This document shows, one piece after another, positions 43,284 through 52,765 of a DNA stretch of 64,000 nucleotides. The stretch comes from CAYMUR01 sp964393615 (GTDB lineage: Bacteria > Planctomycetota > Planctomycetia > Pirellulales > Pirellulaceae): assembly GCA_964393615.1 (NCBI GenBank), contig CAYMUR010000008.1:37160-101159 (forward strand), given 5' to 3'. Made by a program: the position numbers and the translations under genes. Below the pieces are notes generated by a model. That model was not told the DNA's origin, did not search any database, and worked only from the letters and a program-made list of their open reading frames with translations. Positions within the stretch are counted from its first letter, which is position 1; each line of letters opens with the position of its first letter.

Positions 43284-44111
43284 ATGTCATTGAATCTACG
43301 CTATCTCGTCGCCTCAAGCATGTACGGGTGCATGTCGCTTGATACGATCATGCCCGCAGTAAAACAATGCGGCGCAACAGCACTGGACATCTGGCCACAA
43401 TTCCATGCCAACCAACGAGAACAGCTGGACGAGATTGGAACGGCCTCATTTGTTGAAATGCTGGTGGAACATGGCATTTCCTTAGGTTGCCTCACGCAAT
43501 ACAAGCTTGGACCTTTTGGGCTGCGTGATGAAATGATCCTGGCACATGATCTCGGTTGCCAAACCATCGTTACCGGCGCCGAGGGACCCAAGGGATTGAG
43601 TGGTGTCGCCTTGAGATCTGCGATCGCACATTTTGTCGAACAAATGAAGCCACACCTTTCTTTTGCCCAAGACCATAACATTACCATCGCCATCGAAAAT
43701 CACGGTGGCAACCTTATCGACTCACCCGATGCCATGAAATGGCTCATGGAACTCCGGCCCTCAGACAATCTTGGCATCGCCTTTGCACCCTATCATCTCC
43801 CGCAAGACGAGCACTTGCTAAGTGCGCTGATTCGTGACCTGGGAAACCAGATCAAAGTCTTCTACGCTTGGCAATACGGGCATGGCTGCGTGGAAAAACT
43901 AGCCAAACAAGAAGAATTGGCGCAATTACCTGGCCGTGGAGAATTGGATTTCTCCCCCCTGTTAAGTGCGTTGCAAGAGGTCCAGTACCAAGGTTGGACT
44001 GAAATTTTCATGCACCCTGTTCCGCGTGGCATCCCCATCCTGAATACTGCTGCACAAGTAACATCAGCAATCAACGAAGCCCGCAACTATCTGACAACCT
44101 GTCTGCAATAG
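43284..44111 (+). CDS. Sugar-phosphate isomerase/epimerase-like (xylose-isomerase TIM barrel)
   Basis: The ATG at 43284 yields 275 residues; the frame is open upstream to 43242. The protein has no signal peptide. It follows the AP-endonuclease-2-type TIM barrel: LDIWPQF, GCQTIVTGAEGP, ITIAIENHGGN with a candidate metal-binding Glu, FAPYHLPQDEHL with a His, and LPGRGELDF with a Glu near the C-terminus. Such proteins isomerise or epimerise sugars or inositols. The next gene (TVP38-like) begins 44 bases later on the same strand, so a short operon is likely. The exact substrate is unknown. Confidence 0.75.
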   Translation: MSLNLRYLVASSMYGCMSLDTIMPAVKQCGATALDIWPQFHANQREQLDEIGTASFVEMLVEHGISLGCLTQYKLGPFGLRDEMILAHDLGCQTIVTGAEGPKGLSGVALRSAIAHFVEQMKPHLSFAQDHNITIAIENHGGNLIDSPDAMKWLMELRPSDNLGIAFAPYHLPQDEHLLSALIRDLGNQIKVFYAWQYGHGCVEKLAKQEELAQLPGRGELDFSPLLSALQEVQYQGWTEIFMHPVPRGIPILNTAAQVTSAINEARNYLTTCLQ

Positions 44112-44155
44112 TACCTGGCCGAACGACAACCACCGAACCATCTAAAAAGGATTAC

Positions 44156-44920
44156 TTGAACGTGGTGACCACTCGACAAGGTGTTTCCGCTGCACCTGGC
44201 CAATGGACATGGTGTTGGCGTACCGCGTTAGTGGTCGGCGTAGCCATCGGCATTGGTGCCTACCTGCGCTATGGCAGTACATTGACGCTGGAAAATCTCG
44301 CCGCACACGAAACCACGTTGCGGTTATATCAGGCCTCTTCTCCCATTGTCTTCTATAGCGCCGCCTTCGTTTTCTATGTCTGTGTGGCCGGACTCTCTTT
44401 GCCATTCGCAACCCTGCTCAGCCTCAGCTACGGTTGGTACTTTGGCACCATTCAAGGCATCTTATTAGTAAGTTTCGCTTCCACCGCCGGAGCCACGACT
44501 GCCTTTCTCCTGAGCCGATACCTGGTCGGCACTTTCCTACAAAAACAATTTGAAACCCGGCTCGAAAAATTCAATCGTGCCTTGGACCGCGAAGGAGCGT
44601 TCTTTCTCTTTTTCCTGCGTTTAGTCCCTGCCATTCCCTTCTTTGTCATTAATGTCGTCATGGGACTGACCACTCTGCGGACACGCACTTTCTGGTGGGT
44701 CAGCCAACTTGGCATGCTTCCAGCAACCGTGATCTATGTATCGGCTGGCGCAACAGTACCGAACCTACAAACGCTGGTAGAGCAAGGTGCTGCGGGCCTT
44801 TTCACACCGAGCTTGGTCGTTGCATTCGCGCTGCTTGGTATTTTTCCGTTCGCAGTCAAAAAACTGATCAACAGCTTTCGAAAAGGGAAACAAGTTTACC
44901 CGACTTCCACCGAAAAATAG
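44156..44920 (+). CDS. TVP38/TMEM64-type (DedA-superfamily) membrane protein
   Basis: The TTG at 44156 has AAAAAGG five bases upstream and is chosen over a GTG at 44162. The 254-residue protein has about six hydrophobic segments. ALVVGVAIGIGAYLRY is the first. VCVAGLSLPFATLLSLSYGWYFG and FLRLVPAIPFFVINVVMGLT match the SNARE-associated core, where F-x-x-R-L-x-P-x-x-P-F is conserved. Members act in lipid scrambling or phosphate/undecaprenyl cycling. The C-terminal tail is basic. It is likely co-transcribed with the isomerase-like gene upstream, although the functional link is not obvious. Confidence 0.78.
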   Translation: MNVVTTRQGVSAAPGQWTWCWRTALVVGVAIGIGAYLRYGSTLTLENLAAHETTLRLYQASSPIVFYSAAFVFYVCVAGLSLPFATLLSLSYGWYFGTIQGILLVSFASTAGATTAFLLSRYLVGTFLQKQFETRLEKFNRALDREGAFFLFFLRLVPAIPFFVINVVMGLTTLRTRTFWWVSQLGMLPATVIYVSAGATVPNLQTLVEQGAAGLFTPSLVVAFALLGIFPFAVKKLINSFRKGKQVYPTSTEK

Positions 44921-44924
44921 CAAT

Positions 44925-45920
44925 CTAGCTGTTATCGAGCACGACCCGCTGTCCCGACTTCCACGACCGCATTGCCGCGTCAATCACATACATCGATTGG
45001 ATGGCTTCGTTGACCGGGCTTTCCGTTTGACATTTCCCATCGACTGCATCCATAAACGTCTGATGTTCAACCTGGTAGATGGCATCACGTGGTTGTGGAA
45101 ACATTTCTTCCCTGATCGACCCTTCGTGACCACCGCTACCGATCCGCAACTGGCCCGTTTCCAAATCCAGCACTGCCCATCCCTGATCTCCGATCACTTC
45201 GTACCTTGTCTGGGCAGGTGCCTGAACAAAATTCAAATGAATACTGGTGACCAGTGGATCCTCATAATCACAAATCAACGACACCACATTCGGATTGGAT
45301 TGCAGTTCCTGACGACCAGCCTGCTCTCCGGCCACATAAACTCCCCTTGGATTACGACTCAAGGCCCAGAATAAAAAATCGGGTTGGTGGGCATAGTCCA
45401 ACATGACAGCCCCTTCCAGCTCGGCTTGATGGCGCGAAAGCGACAGCACTAAAGTCAGGTAGGTTCCTACATGTAGATGCGCATATACCAGCTGCCCCAA
45501 CTTGCCATTTTGCATCAGTTCGCGTAAGCGAATCACCGGTGGAGAAAAGTGCCCACTGAATCCAATGGAAACGACTTTGTCTGTTGATTCTGCTGCTTTT
45601 TGCATTCGTTTCGCGTCAGCAAGGTTGTCACACATCGGTTTTTCACAAAGTACGTGACAACCAGCAGCCAGCGCTGCGATCGTCTGCTCCGCGTGCAACC
45701 CGGGAGGTGTAGCAATCAGCACCATCTCCGGCCGGGTCGCAACCGCTGCTTCAAAGGATGGATAAATATGCATCTCACCAATTTCGGATCGAGCACGGGC
45801 TAGAGATTCGGCATCAGGTTCCACCGCTTCCACGAGCAAATCAGTTCGCGCTGACAACAGTCTGGCATGACGCCTGCCAATCGATCCCAGTCCCACCACG
45901 ATGATACGACGTGTGTCCAT
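44925..45920 (-). CDS. Cytoplasmic Gfo/Idh/MocA-family dehydrogenase
   Basis: The ATG at 45920 has a GGAG site about five bases upstream and no Tat or Sec signal, unlike the other two members of the family in the window. The 331-residue protein has IIVVGLGSIGRRHARLL (nucleotide-binding Rossmann), VLIATPPGLHAEQT, and HVLCEKPM with the EKP motif. FSGHFSPPVIRLREL, MLDYAHQPDFLFWAL and NEAIQSMYVIDAAMRSWKSG are substrate-domain blocks. It probably oxidises a sugar or polyol with NAD(P) in the cytoplasm. It converges tightly with the TVP38 gene (stops only a few bases apart). Confidence 0.9.
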   Translation of the reverse strand: MDTRRIIVVGLGSIGRRHARLLSARTDLLVEAVEPDAESLARARSEIGEMHIYPSFEAAVATRPEMVLIATPPGLHAEQTIAALAAGCHVLCEKPMCDNLADAKRMQKAAESTDKVVSIGFSGHFSPPVIRLRELMQNGKLGQLVYAHLHVGTYLTLVLSLSRHQAELEGAVMLDYAHQPDFLFWALSRNPRGVYVAGEQAGRQELQSNPNVVSLICDYEDPLVTSIHLNFVQAPAQTRYEVIGDQGWAVLDLETGQLRIGSGGHEGSIREEMFPQPRDAIYQVEHQTFMDAVDGKCQTESPVNEAIQSMYVIDAAMRSWKSGQRVVLDNS

Positions 45921-46385
45921 TCTAGCTCCAAGGATTATTTCTGGTCGCAGTAACAGGCGACTTTTCCAGCAGTTCTACAAGGACGCTTTCTACGGATTTT
46001 AGCACGGGATGCCAAATCCAGGTATTAGGCCAAACAGCCAATTCTATCCGTGCTTTTGATTGGCCAGCGTGCACTGATTTTGTCGGGATGAATTTTCCAG
46101 CAAAACAATAATAATGCCAAGCGATTTCCCGCGTGCATTCACATCGCTGATATTCCAGAAAACTTGCATTTCAGACGTCCCAAGACAATCGTTGGCATGC
46201 GTTTTATTAAATGACAAACATTCGCTGGCTCTCTCCTAGCACACCTCTGCCATTGAAACGACGACACATCCTCACTAAATTATTAACGTTGCCAGACATC
46301 CTAAATTTCCACTGGCAACCAGTCACGCATATGCTTTCCATTTCAGATGGCATTTCTGTGCTAACTTTTTAGGGGGACTGAAATT
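45921..46385. other. Divergent intergenic region
   Basis: This lies between the minus-strand dehydrogenase and the plus-strand PhyH-type gene. It should hold both promoters, but no clear -10/-35 pair or gene was recognised. AGGGGG at about 46371 precedes the GTG at 46386 by nine bases. Confidence 0.4.
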
Positions 46386-47225
46386 GTGGCCAAAACATTC
46401 CTCGACACTATCAACAAAACTCTTCTCACCCAGGAAGAGATGCAAACGCTCGATCGAGATCTCGTGTTTCGTCCAGCCAGCAAGGAAACGGCACAAACGC
46501 TGACATCTGTGCAAGTCGATTTTTTCAATCAAAATGGTTATCTCCTGCCTTTGCCTCTTTTCGATTCCCAGGAGATTGCCGGTTTCCGCCAACATTTTGA
46601 CAAGATTCTTGAGAAAACACTGTCACAAGGTGGAGACAGCTATTCGATTGTGGACCCTCACCTGACCGACCGCAGCCTGTATGACCTGATGTTTGACACG
46701 CGAATAGTGGCCTACATCAAGGATCTTGTGGGACCTGATATCGTCTGTTGGAGCAGCCATTTCTTCTGCAAACTACCGCACGACGACACTCAGGTTGCCT
46801 GGCATCAAGATGCATACTACTGGCCTTTTACGCCTGCAAGCACAGTGAGTGTTTGGTTAGCCATCGATGATGCTGATCGAGACAATGCGTGCATGGAGTT
46901 TGTCAGTGGTTCACATCGCATTGGCAGTATTCCTCATCGACTCAGTCGCGTCGAAGAAAAAAATGTACTACGGGTCACCGTGGATGGCATCGAAACCCAT
47001 GGAAAAATCGTCGATGTGACATTGCGAGCAGGCCAGATCTCCTTGCATGCAGACACCTTGCTGCATGGGTCCGGGGCCAACCAGTCAGATCGTAGGCGTT
47101 GCGGCTTAACCCTGCGCTACGGAGACGCCAACATGCAAAACTTAAAAGATTGGGCCAAAAATGGCGTAATGATCTGCGGCAAAGATGGGCGTGCCCAGTG
47201 GGGAAACCCGAAAAGACCGATGTAA
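46386..47225 (+). CDS. PhyH-type (phytanoyl-CoA dioxygenase-like) Fe(II)/2OG oxygenase
   Basis: The GTG at 46386 is supported by AGGGGG nine bases upstream and no other start nearby. The 279-residue protein has the double-stranded beta-helix motifs of PhyH: VAWHQDAYYW (metal-binding H-x-D), LHADTLLHGSG (distal His) and RRCGLTLRYGD (candidate 2-oxoglutarate Arg). It begins with EEMQTLDRD-type helices. Members hydroxylate small molecules using Fe(II), O2 and 2-oxoglutarate. No signal peptide is present. The substrate cannot be read from the neighbours: a Gfo/Idh/MocA dehydrogenase divergent upstream and a dehydratase downstream. Confidence 0.85.
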   Translation: MAKTFLDTINKTLLTQEEMQTLDRDLVFRPASKETAQTLTSVQVDFFNQNGYLLPLPLFDSQEIAGFRQHFDKILEKTLSQGGDSYSIVDPHLTDRSLYDLMFDTRIVAYIKDLVGPDIVCWSSHFFCKLPHDDTQVAWHQDAYYWPFTPASTVSVWLAIDDADRDNACMEFVSGSHRIGSIPHRLSRVEEKNVLRVTVDGIETHGKIVDVTLRAGQISLHADTLLHGSGANQSDRRRCGLTLRYGDANMQNLKDWAKNGVMICGKDGRAQWGNPKRPM

Positions 47226-47646
47226 AGGATCTGGCACAGAGGACAAACCGTCGGCGAATGTTCTCGAATTATTTCGAACGACACCCGCCGCATTTACAAT
47301 GCAACCAATCAACGCAATACACTTTGACGATTGCTTTGTCAAACACCCCCTTCCGAAGAGTAACAGGCCAAGGTGAGATTCCAACGCGCGCGAAACAACG
47401 CCGGCAAACACGACGCACCAGTGCCAAGTGTTCGTCCCCCATTCCGCGCTAATCAAACACCCACTGGAACAATGACTTTTCGTCGACGGATGTCACCGCG
47501 GCGAACCATCACACTTTCTCCCTCACAGTTCCTGCTCTCCATCGCACGACTGGCAGCGATTCGGTCCTCCGGCAACACACAGCACTTATTACCATCCGAG
47601 CCATTACACGACGCAAAATGAAATCTCCTCCCTTACGAGGCTTCGC
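47226..47646. other. Intergenic region, no gene recognised
   Basis: About 420 bases between the PhyH-type gene and the dehydratase on the same strand. Short frames occur on both strands without family features. Confidence 0.4.
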
Positions 47647-48630
47647 ATGAATTCTTTGCCTGACCATGCATCCATTCGCGCTGCACATGAACGTATCCGC
47701 CCCTATGTCCATCGGACACCCGTCATATCATGCCAGAATCTGAACCAGCTCGTCGGCACGGAAATCTTTTTCAAATGTGACAATCTCCAAAAAGCTGGCG
47801 CCTTCAAATCACGTGGTGCCTGCAATGCCGTATTCTCATTAAACCCCCGCGATGCACAACGAGGCGTCGCAACACATTCATCTGGAAATCATGCTGGTGC
47901 CTTAGCCCGGGCCGCACAACTACGAGGTATTCCGGCGCATATCGTCATGCCGTCCAACTCACCGAATGCAAAGGTTGCCGCCGTCAAAGATTACGCTGGA
48001 AAAATAACTTTCTGTGAGCCAAGCTTGTCAGCGCGTGAACAAACGGCCCATCAGGTGATCTCAAGGACCGGAGCGACACTTGTTCACCCTTACGACGACT
48101 ACGCGATCATCGCCGGGCAGGCAACCGCAGCCATCGAGGTCATCGAAGACCACCCTGACCTCGACATCCTTGTGGTACCGGTAGGTGGTGGCGGTCTACT
48201 CGCAGGTACCATCCTTGCAGCACAATACTTGCAGCCTACACTTCGAGTTATCGCCGCCGAACCAGCAGGTGCCGATGATGCCTACCAGAGCTGGAAATCC
48301 GGTATTTTGGTTCCTTCGTTGACACCACGCACTCTGGCAGATGGCTTGCTAACCAGCCTTGGTAAAAAGACATTTCCGATCATCCAGGACCGGGTTGACA
48401 ACATCCTTCGCGTAACCGAAACCAGGATCATTCAAGCGATGCATTTAATTTTTGAACGCGCAAAACTTGTTGTCGAACCGTCAGCGGCCGTGACTTTTGC
48501 CGCATTGCTAGAACATTCTCAAAATTTCACTAACAAAAAGATTGGCCTGATCCTCTCGGGAGGAAACGTCGACTTGGATCAATTGCCGTTTGGCCAAAAG
48601 TCTGGTCGTCCCTCCGAGTCCAACCCCTAG
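47647..48630 (+). CDS. PLP-dependent threonine/serine dehydratase (serine-racemase-like)
   Basis: The ATG at 47647 gives 327 residues with no signal peptide. The fold-type II motif KAGAFKSRGACNA contains Lys54, which would bind PLP. SSGNHAGALARAA is the phosphate-contacting asparagine loop, VGGGGLLAGT the glycine-rich PLP phosphate-binding loop, and LSGGNVDLDQL the C-terminal block. Length and sequence fit threonine dehydratase lacking the ACT regulatory domain or serine racemase. It would deaminate L-threonine or L-serine, or racemise serine. The missing regulatory domain suggests a catabolic enzyme. Confidence 0.87.
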   Translation: MNSLPDHASIRAAHERIRPYVHRTPVISCQNLNQLVGTEIFFKCDNLQKAGAFKSRGACNAVFSLNPRDAQRGVATHSSGNHAGALARAAQLRGIPAHIVMPSNSPNAKVAAVKDYAGKITFCEPSLSAREQTAHQVISRTGATLVHPYDDYAIIAGQATAAIEVIEDHPDLDILVVPVGGGGLLAGTILAAQYLQPTLRVIAAEPAGADDAYQSWKSGILVPSLTPRTLADGLLTSLGKKTFPIIQDRVDNILRVTETRIIQAMHLIFERAKLVVEPSAAVTFAALLEHSQNFTNKKIGLILSGGNVDLDQLPFGQKSGRPSESNP

Positions 48631-48737
48631 CGCGACCGAGGCAAACCGCGCTAAAAATTAAAATGCTTTCCACACAGGAACCTGTCGGCAACTCTCCTCT
48701 CTAAACCAAGAAAGGTTTTCTGAAACACACCACTATC

Positions 48738-49148
48738 GTGATTCGCCTTGTACTCGATACCAACGTCCTGATCGCAGCGGCACGCTCACCCAAGTCAGCC
48801 AGCCGTCAGATAGTACAAGCCTGTCTGAAAGGGCAAGCCAGGTCGGTCATCAGCAACGCCCTGCAGCGTGAATACCGTTTACTTCTTCATCGAGCACTAC
48901 GAAATATTTCTTATACCGCACAACTCACTCAACTGATCAATCTTTCTGAGTGTGTCGAACCGGTATCGGTACCGCGGGTCGTCCCAGACGATCCGGATGA
49001 TGACAAGCTCGTTGCTCTTGCCCTGGCGGGAAACATTGACGCATTAATAACGAGTGACAAACATTTGACAACTTTAGACATGCAGCAGGGAATCGCAATC
49101 TTATCCCCCGCGGCGGCGGTCACCCAATTTCCCCAAATCGCAACATGA
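48738..49148 (+). CDS. PIN-domain protein, putative toxin
   Basis: The GTG at 48738 begins IRLVLDTNVLIAAARSPKSAS, with LDTNVL the first acidic motif of PIN nucleases. VPDDPDDDKLVALALAGNIDALITSDKHL supplies the further acidic residues. Length (136 residues) fits the 'PIN family toxin component' group (COG1569-like). Such proteins cleave RNA. No recognisable antitoxin reads just upstream (only 107 bases after the dehydratase) or downstream, so it appears to be an orphan. A 7-bp inverted repeat TAGCGCG/CGCGCTA overlaps the upstream stop codon at 48628-48653. Confidence 0.8.
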   Translation: MIRLVLDTNVLIAAARSPKSASRQIVQACLKGQARSVISNALQREYRLLLHRALRNISYTAQLTQLINLSECVEPVSVPRVVPDDPDDDKLVALALAGNIDALITSDKHLTTLDMQQGIAILSPAAAVTQFPQIAT

Positions 49149-49182
49149 ATCGTTGGACCAGGCTGTACCGCGGTACCAAAAA

Positions 49183-49968
49183 CTATTGGTCGGCAACAAC
49201 CTTGGCAGACAAACGTTCGATTTCCTGCCGCAATTCCAACGGAGTATCACCCTTCGCTGGCGTCGGAATGTGCGACGCAAGATATGCTTTTGCGTGGGGC
49301 GCATTGAGGATCATACTACTTTGTCGTAGGTTTGAGAGACGGTCGTCTAACACGGCAAAGGTTCGACTACTTTTCCGGTGACTCTGCCATAAGCCATCGA
49401 GCTGAACAATCAAACCCAGCATTAACACGATCTGGCCAAGAACCGCGGTCGGAACACCGACCAGCCACAACTCGGCTCGCCCCTCTAAATAGGCCCACGC
49501 GGTCAATGTCGCACCGCAAATTAATGCGACTAGTCCCAAATAAACGACGCTCCAGGCAACAAATTTCCTGGCACCCTCAGTCACCGGCTCGGAGTCCGGC
49601 AAGCTGTTCAGTGATACCGACTCACCATGCGGCGTCGCGCCAGAGTCAATCTCCACGCCAGAAGGATTCGCCGTCGATTTGTCTTTCCGTTCACCACACA
49701 CATTACGTCGTAAACGTTTCGCGGCATGGCTGTCATCCTGTAACTTCCACTCATCAAGCAATTCACACAACGGCTCGCTCTTCCAAAACGGCTCCTCTTG
49801 AGCGCGCCAGTCTGTCGTCGTAGTTGTCTCAGCAACGGGACACTCAGGGGCTGTTGTATCACTTCTTTTGACGGGCACGGAACCACTACAACGAGCGCAA
49901 CACAGCATTCCAGGGGTTTCCCGGGAAGAAATTCCAGGCACATCTTGCTGACAGGTACTACACCACAT
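49183..49968 (-). CDS. Zinc-ribbon membrane protein, conserved planctomycete type
   Basis: The 261-residue protein begins MWCSTCQQDV with Cys3-x-x-Cys6, and CCARC adds Cys24-x-x-Cys27, together a zinc-ribbon pattern. A polar linker of about 110 residues follows, then two hydrophobic segments (about 140-162, FVAWSVVYLGLVALICGATLT, and 172-192, VGVPTAVLGQIVLMLGLIVQL), and a C-terminal cytoplasmic-looking tail with LELRQEIERLSAKV, possibly coiled. I do not know its function. It sits convergent with the PIN gene and upstream of the cytochrome bc-type operon but separated from it. Confidence 0.68.
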   Translation of the reverse strand: MWCSTCQQDVPGISSRETPGMLCCARCSGSVPVKRSDTTAPECPVAETTTTTDWRAQEEPFWKSEPLCELLDEWKLQDDSHAAKRLRRNVCGERKDKSTANPSGVEIDSGATPHGESVSLNSLPDSEPVTEGARKFVAWSVVYLGLVALICGATLTAWAYLEGRAELWLVGVPTAVLGQIVLMLGLIVQLDGLWQSHRKSSRTFAVLDDRLSNLRQSSMILNAPHAKAYLASHIPTPAKGDTPLELRQEIERLSAKVVADQ

Positions 49969-50234
49969 ACTGGATACTGGCTTAAGGCTCTAGGTAAAAG
50001 AAGGGACCGATCTTTGCATCGTCAGAAACCGTGTTAAACTGTAACGATTCCACAAGCTAACGACAAAAACTAAAGACTGAGGATGCCAGCATTCGACGCT
50101 AGCAGATAAATTTGCGTTCCAACCTGAAACTCAGACACGGGAGCTGCTGCGCCGCCTACCCATGCGCTGCCTACACAGATCGCATGGTTTTCGACTTTGC
50201 GCCAGGATCGGCCAACCACTGAAACCTCCGCGTT

Positions 50235-52163
50235 TTACTCAGTGCGGAGTCTATCATCATGACGCAGCCAACGCACAAGTAAATCGAGTTCACGAGCTGT
50301 CAGGCGATTCTGACCGGGTGCGTCAGCGTGCTCTAGAAAGGCCGGCATGCGGTCATTGTTATCGCCATAGAATCGTGCATGACCTGGGTTGGCGATAAAA
50401 TCATACAACCATTCTCGAGAAGCATAGCCCGTCAGGTCCGGTGCTGCCTGTTCACCTTGGTCTCGGAATTGGTGACAATCCAAACAAGCTGTTGCATCAA
50501 GGGCCTCGCCTAATGCTTCGGTACCGCGTTGCAGGCTCCCATCTTCGGCTGCTTCTTTGTCCACTTCGACTTGGTATACCAATTTCGCTTCGGCCGAAAT
50601 CACGGCAACCATAGCATCGCGGATAGCTTCCTGTTCCTCGCTCAGCTCGGCCAATTCATCATTCACAAACGTGGCCATTTCACCCTCCCGGTGAGCGGTG
50701 TGGCCAAACATCTGATCAGCGGCAATGGTCGCCGGATCGAGCACTTTCTTCAGCCAATCCCGACTACCAAATTCATACAAATTCGGGGCCGCATAAGAAT
50801 CGGGGTCAGAAAGCAAATTCCCATCGGGGTCACGTGGCTCAAAAGGACCAAGAATTCCATTACCAGAATCATCAAGCCAGCTATGGCAGCTGGCGCAGTG
50901 CCGGCCAAATAGGCGAGGACCTTGAATCTCCGGATCGTTAGCTACCAAGCCCGCCGCCGCACCCTCTTTGGGAATACCATGGTAATCCACCAGTTCCCTG
51001 ACTCTTTCATACTCTTTTTCGGCCAGTTGTTTGGCTGATTGAAACCGCAATGAGGCCTGCTGACGCTCAAGATGTTCAAGGCGTTTTTCCCGATTGTCAG
51101 GTTCCTCAATATCCAGCATCGCGTAACGATCGTGAGTCAGAGCTTCGTTTGTCAGGTACGCAGCGCCAGCCACCAAAACCAGCAAAACCACAACGTTGAC
51201 CACATGGGTCCACCGCAACCGGCCCGCCCACAAGGGCATGAGAAACAAGAACAACATCACCAGCGAAGGGACAACGATCGCACCAATAAATTCATTGTGA
51301 AACTTTTTCAGTAATTGAAACAGGAACAGGTAAAACCACTCGGGCCGTGCAGCACCGTAAGACTCCATCGGTTCTGCCGGGGGGCCCAATTCGGCTCCCC
51401 CCTTGTACACCACCACCACGACAACCGTTGCCATCATCAGCAAACAGGCCATTGCATCCTTGAACACCTGCTGCGGCCAGAAATACTCATCGGCGCGATT
51501 TGGGCTCGATTTGGCCGTAATACCATGCTTGCGAAACAAGGCCACGTGTAGCACCAGAACAAGCACCATCAACCCAGGCAACACACCCGCATGCAATGCA
51601 AAAAACCGCGTCAATGTATAATGGCCGTATTCGTTACCTCCGACCACCAATTTCTGAAGCTGTTCCCCAGCAATGGGCAACAGTGACACCAATTCCGTGG
51701 CGACTTTCGTCGCCCAATAGCCTTTCTGATCCCAGGGGAGTAAATATCCCGTTAACCCCAAACCCAGGACAAGCAACATTAATACCAGTCCCAACCAGTA
51801 GTTCATTTCACGAGGCTTGACATAGGCTTTGCAAAACACAACCTGGAGCAAATGCACCGGCAACAACACTACCATCGCTTGTGACATGTAATGATGCACA
51901 CCACGTAAAAACCAGCCTCCGTTGACATGGTTCTGAATCCAAAAAACGCTTTCCCATGCGTTTTGGCTACCGGGACTGTAAAACATCCACAGAAAAACAC
52001 CGGTCACGACTTGTGTCACGAATGCCAGTACCAGCATACTGCCAGTGACATAAATCCAGCGCGATCCGCCAGGAATATTTTCGTAAAGAGCGTGAAAGAG
52101 GGCATCGTGCCAGCCGGTTCGTTCATCGAGCCAGTTGCCCAATCGTTGGAGCAAAGTGTTCAT
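50235..52163 (-). CDS. Cytochrome b with C-terminal dihaem cytochrome c domain (quinol oxidoreductase)
   Basis: The ATG at 52163 overlaps the Rieske stop by four bases (ATGA), so translation is coupled. The 642-residue protein has cytochrome b helices (about 30-220) with RGVHHYMSQAMVVLLPVHLL and HAGVLPGLMVLVLVLHVALF as haem-ligand histidine regions. The b C-terminal domain follows (about 240-370) with PEWF at 274-277 (usual PEWY). After a Glu/Lys-rich linker (about 375-410) lies a cytochrome c part with two haem sites, CASCH (423-427) and CLDCH (560-564). Together with the Rieske protein this is a bc-type menaquinol- or quinol-oxidising complex in the membrane. The fused dihaem c part would replace a separate cytochrome c1, as seen in other planctomycete and Gram-positive complexes. 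Confidence 0.93.
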   Translation of the reverse strand: MNTLLQRLGNWLDERTGWHDALFHALYENIPGGSRWIYVTGSMLVLAFVTQVVTGVFLWMFYSPGSQNAWESVFWIQNHVNGGWFLRGVHHYMSQAMVVLLPVHLLQVVFCKAYVKPREMNYWLGLVLMLLVLGLGLTGYLLPWDQKGYWATKVATELVSLLPIAGEQLQKLVVGGNEYGHYTLTRFFALHAGVLPGLMVLVLVLHVALFRKHGITAKSSPNRADEYFWPQQVFKDAMACLLMMATVVVVVVYKGGAELGPPAEPMESYGAARPEWFYLFLFQLLKKFHNEFIGAIVVPSLVMLFLFLMPLWAGRLRWTHVVNVVVLLVLVAGAAYLTNEALTHDRYAMLDIEEPDNREKRLEHLERQQASLRFQSAKQLAEKEYERVRELVDYHGIPKEGAAAGLVANDPEIQGPRLFGRHCASCHSWLDDSGNGILGPFEPRDPDGNLLSDPDSYAAPNLYEFGSRDWLKKVLDPATIAADQMFGHTAHREGEMATFVNDELAELSEEQEAIRDAMVAVISAEAKLVYQVEVDKEAAEDGSLQRGTEALGEALDATACLDCHQFRDQGEQAAPDLTGYASREWLYDFIANPGHARFYGDNNDRMPAFLEHADAPGQNRLTARELDLLVRWLRHDDRLRTE

Positions 52164-52765
52164 CCTTTAGGCTTTGGTTCAGCGCGTCCTGTGTAAAAGT
52201 TCTGAAATTTAATCCACACTTCACCTTCGGTCGTCAATTTCGTTTCGTCCACAACCAACTTGTCGAGATCGCGTGGACTAGGATTTTCACGTCCTGAGTC
52301 ACTTTCACGCTTTGTACCATCCAAGTTAAATGAACTATTGTGACATGGACAATTGAAAACATGTCCATCACAAGAGACTGTACAACCTGCGTGTGGACAA
52401 GTCGCGTTAAATACGGTGACCGCATTTTCCTCTGTACGACGGACAAAGACCGTTCCAATATCTTGCTGAGGGGTATAGTTCCATGCATCGAGCTTATCAC
52501 CCACCACCTGGAACATCTGCGGAGGGTCATCGACGGCAAGGGCTGCCAGCGAACAAATCCGCGTATAATCTTCCGGGCCAGCACCCGATTGTGATTCTGC
52601 TTTTCGCGGCAAGCCACGCCGCGAGTAGAGCGGGTTCACCAACGCCACAAGACCAGTAACCAACGGAAACACCCCCAATAATCCACCGATTACTAGAGAA
52701 GCCACCGAGCTGACAAAATTTCGCCGATCAGGACCGGCATCCGATGAGGGTTTAGAATTCAACAC
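52160..52765 (-). CDS. Rieske iron-sulfur protein of a bc-type complex
   Basis: The GTG at 52765 begins a protein with DRRNFVSSVASLVIGGLLGVFPLV, a twin-arginine-like membrane anchor (residues 14-42). The 2Fe-2S cluster motifs are CPHAGC and CPCHNSSF, which supply two Cys and two His ligands; the extra Cys of each motif can form the usual disulfide. No good ribosome-binding site precedes the start, so a start slightly downstream is possible. The 201-residue length is normal. It is translated directly before cytochrome b (4-base overlap) and would receive the first electron from quinol. Confidence 0.93.
   Translation of the reverse strand: MLNSKPSSDAGPDRRNFVSSVASLVIGGLLGVFPLVTGLVALVNPLYSRRGLPRKAESQSGAGPEDYTRICSLAALAVDDPPQMFQVVGDKLDAWNYTPQQDIGTVFVRRTEENAVTVFNATCPHAGCTVSCDGHVFNCPCHNSSFNLDGTKRESDSGRENPSPRDLDKLVVDETKLTTEGEVWIKFQNFYTGRAEPKPKG

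Noticed and set aside
47099..47456. Overlapping open frames on both strands after the PhyH-type gene
   Set aside because: Both begin inside the PhyH gene, are Arg- or Val/Ser-rich and lack motifs.
48628..48653. Inverted repeat TAGCGCG/CGCGCTA at the dehydratase stop as a terminator
   Set aside because: Twelve-base loop and an A-rich, not T-rich, sequence after it on the plus strand.
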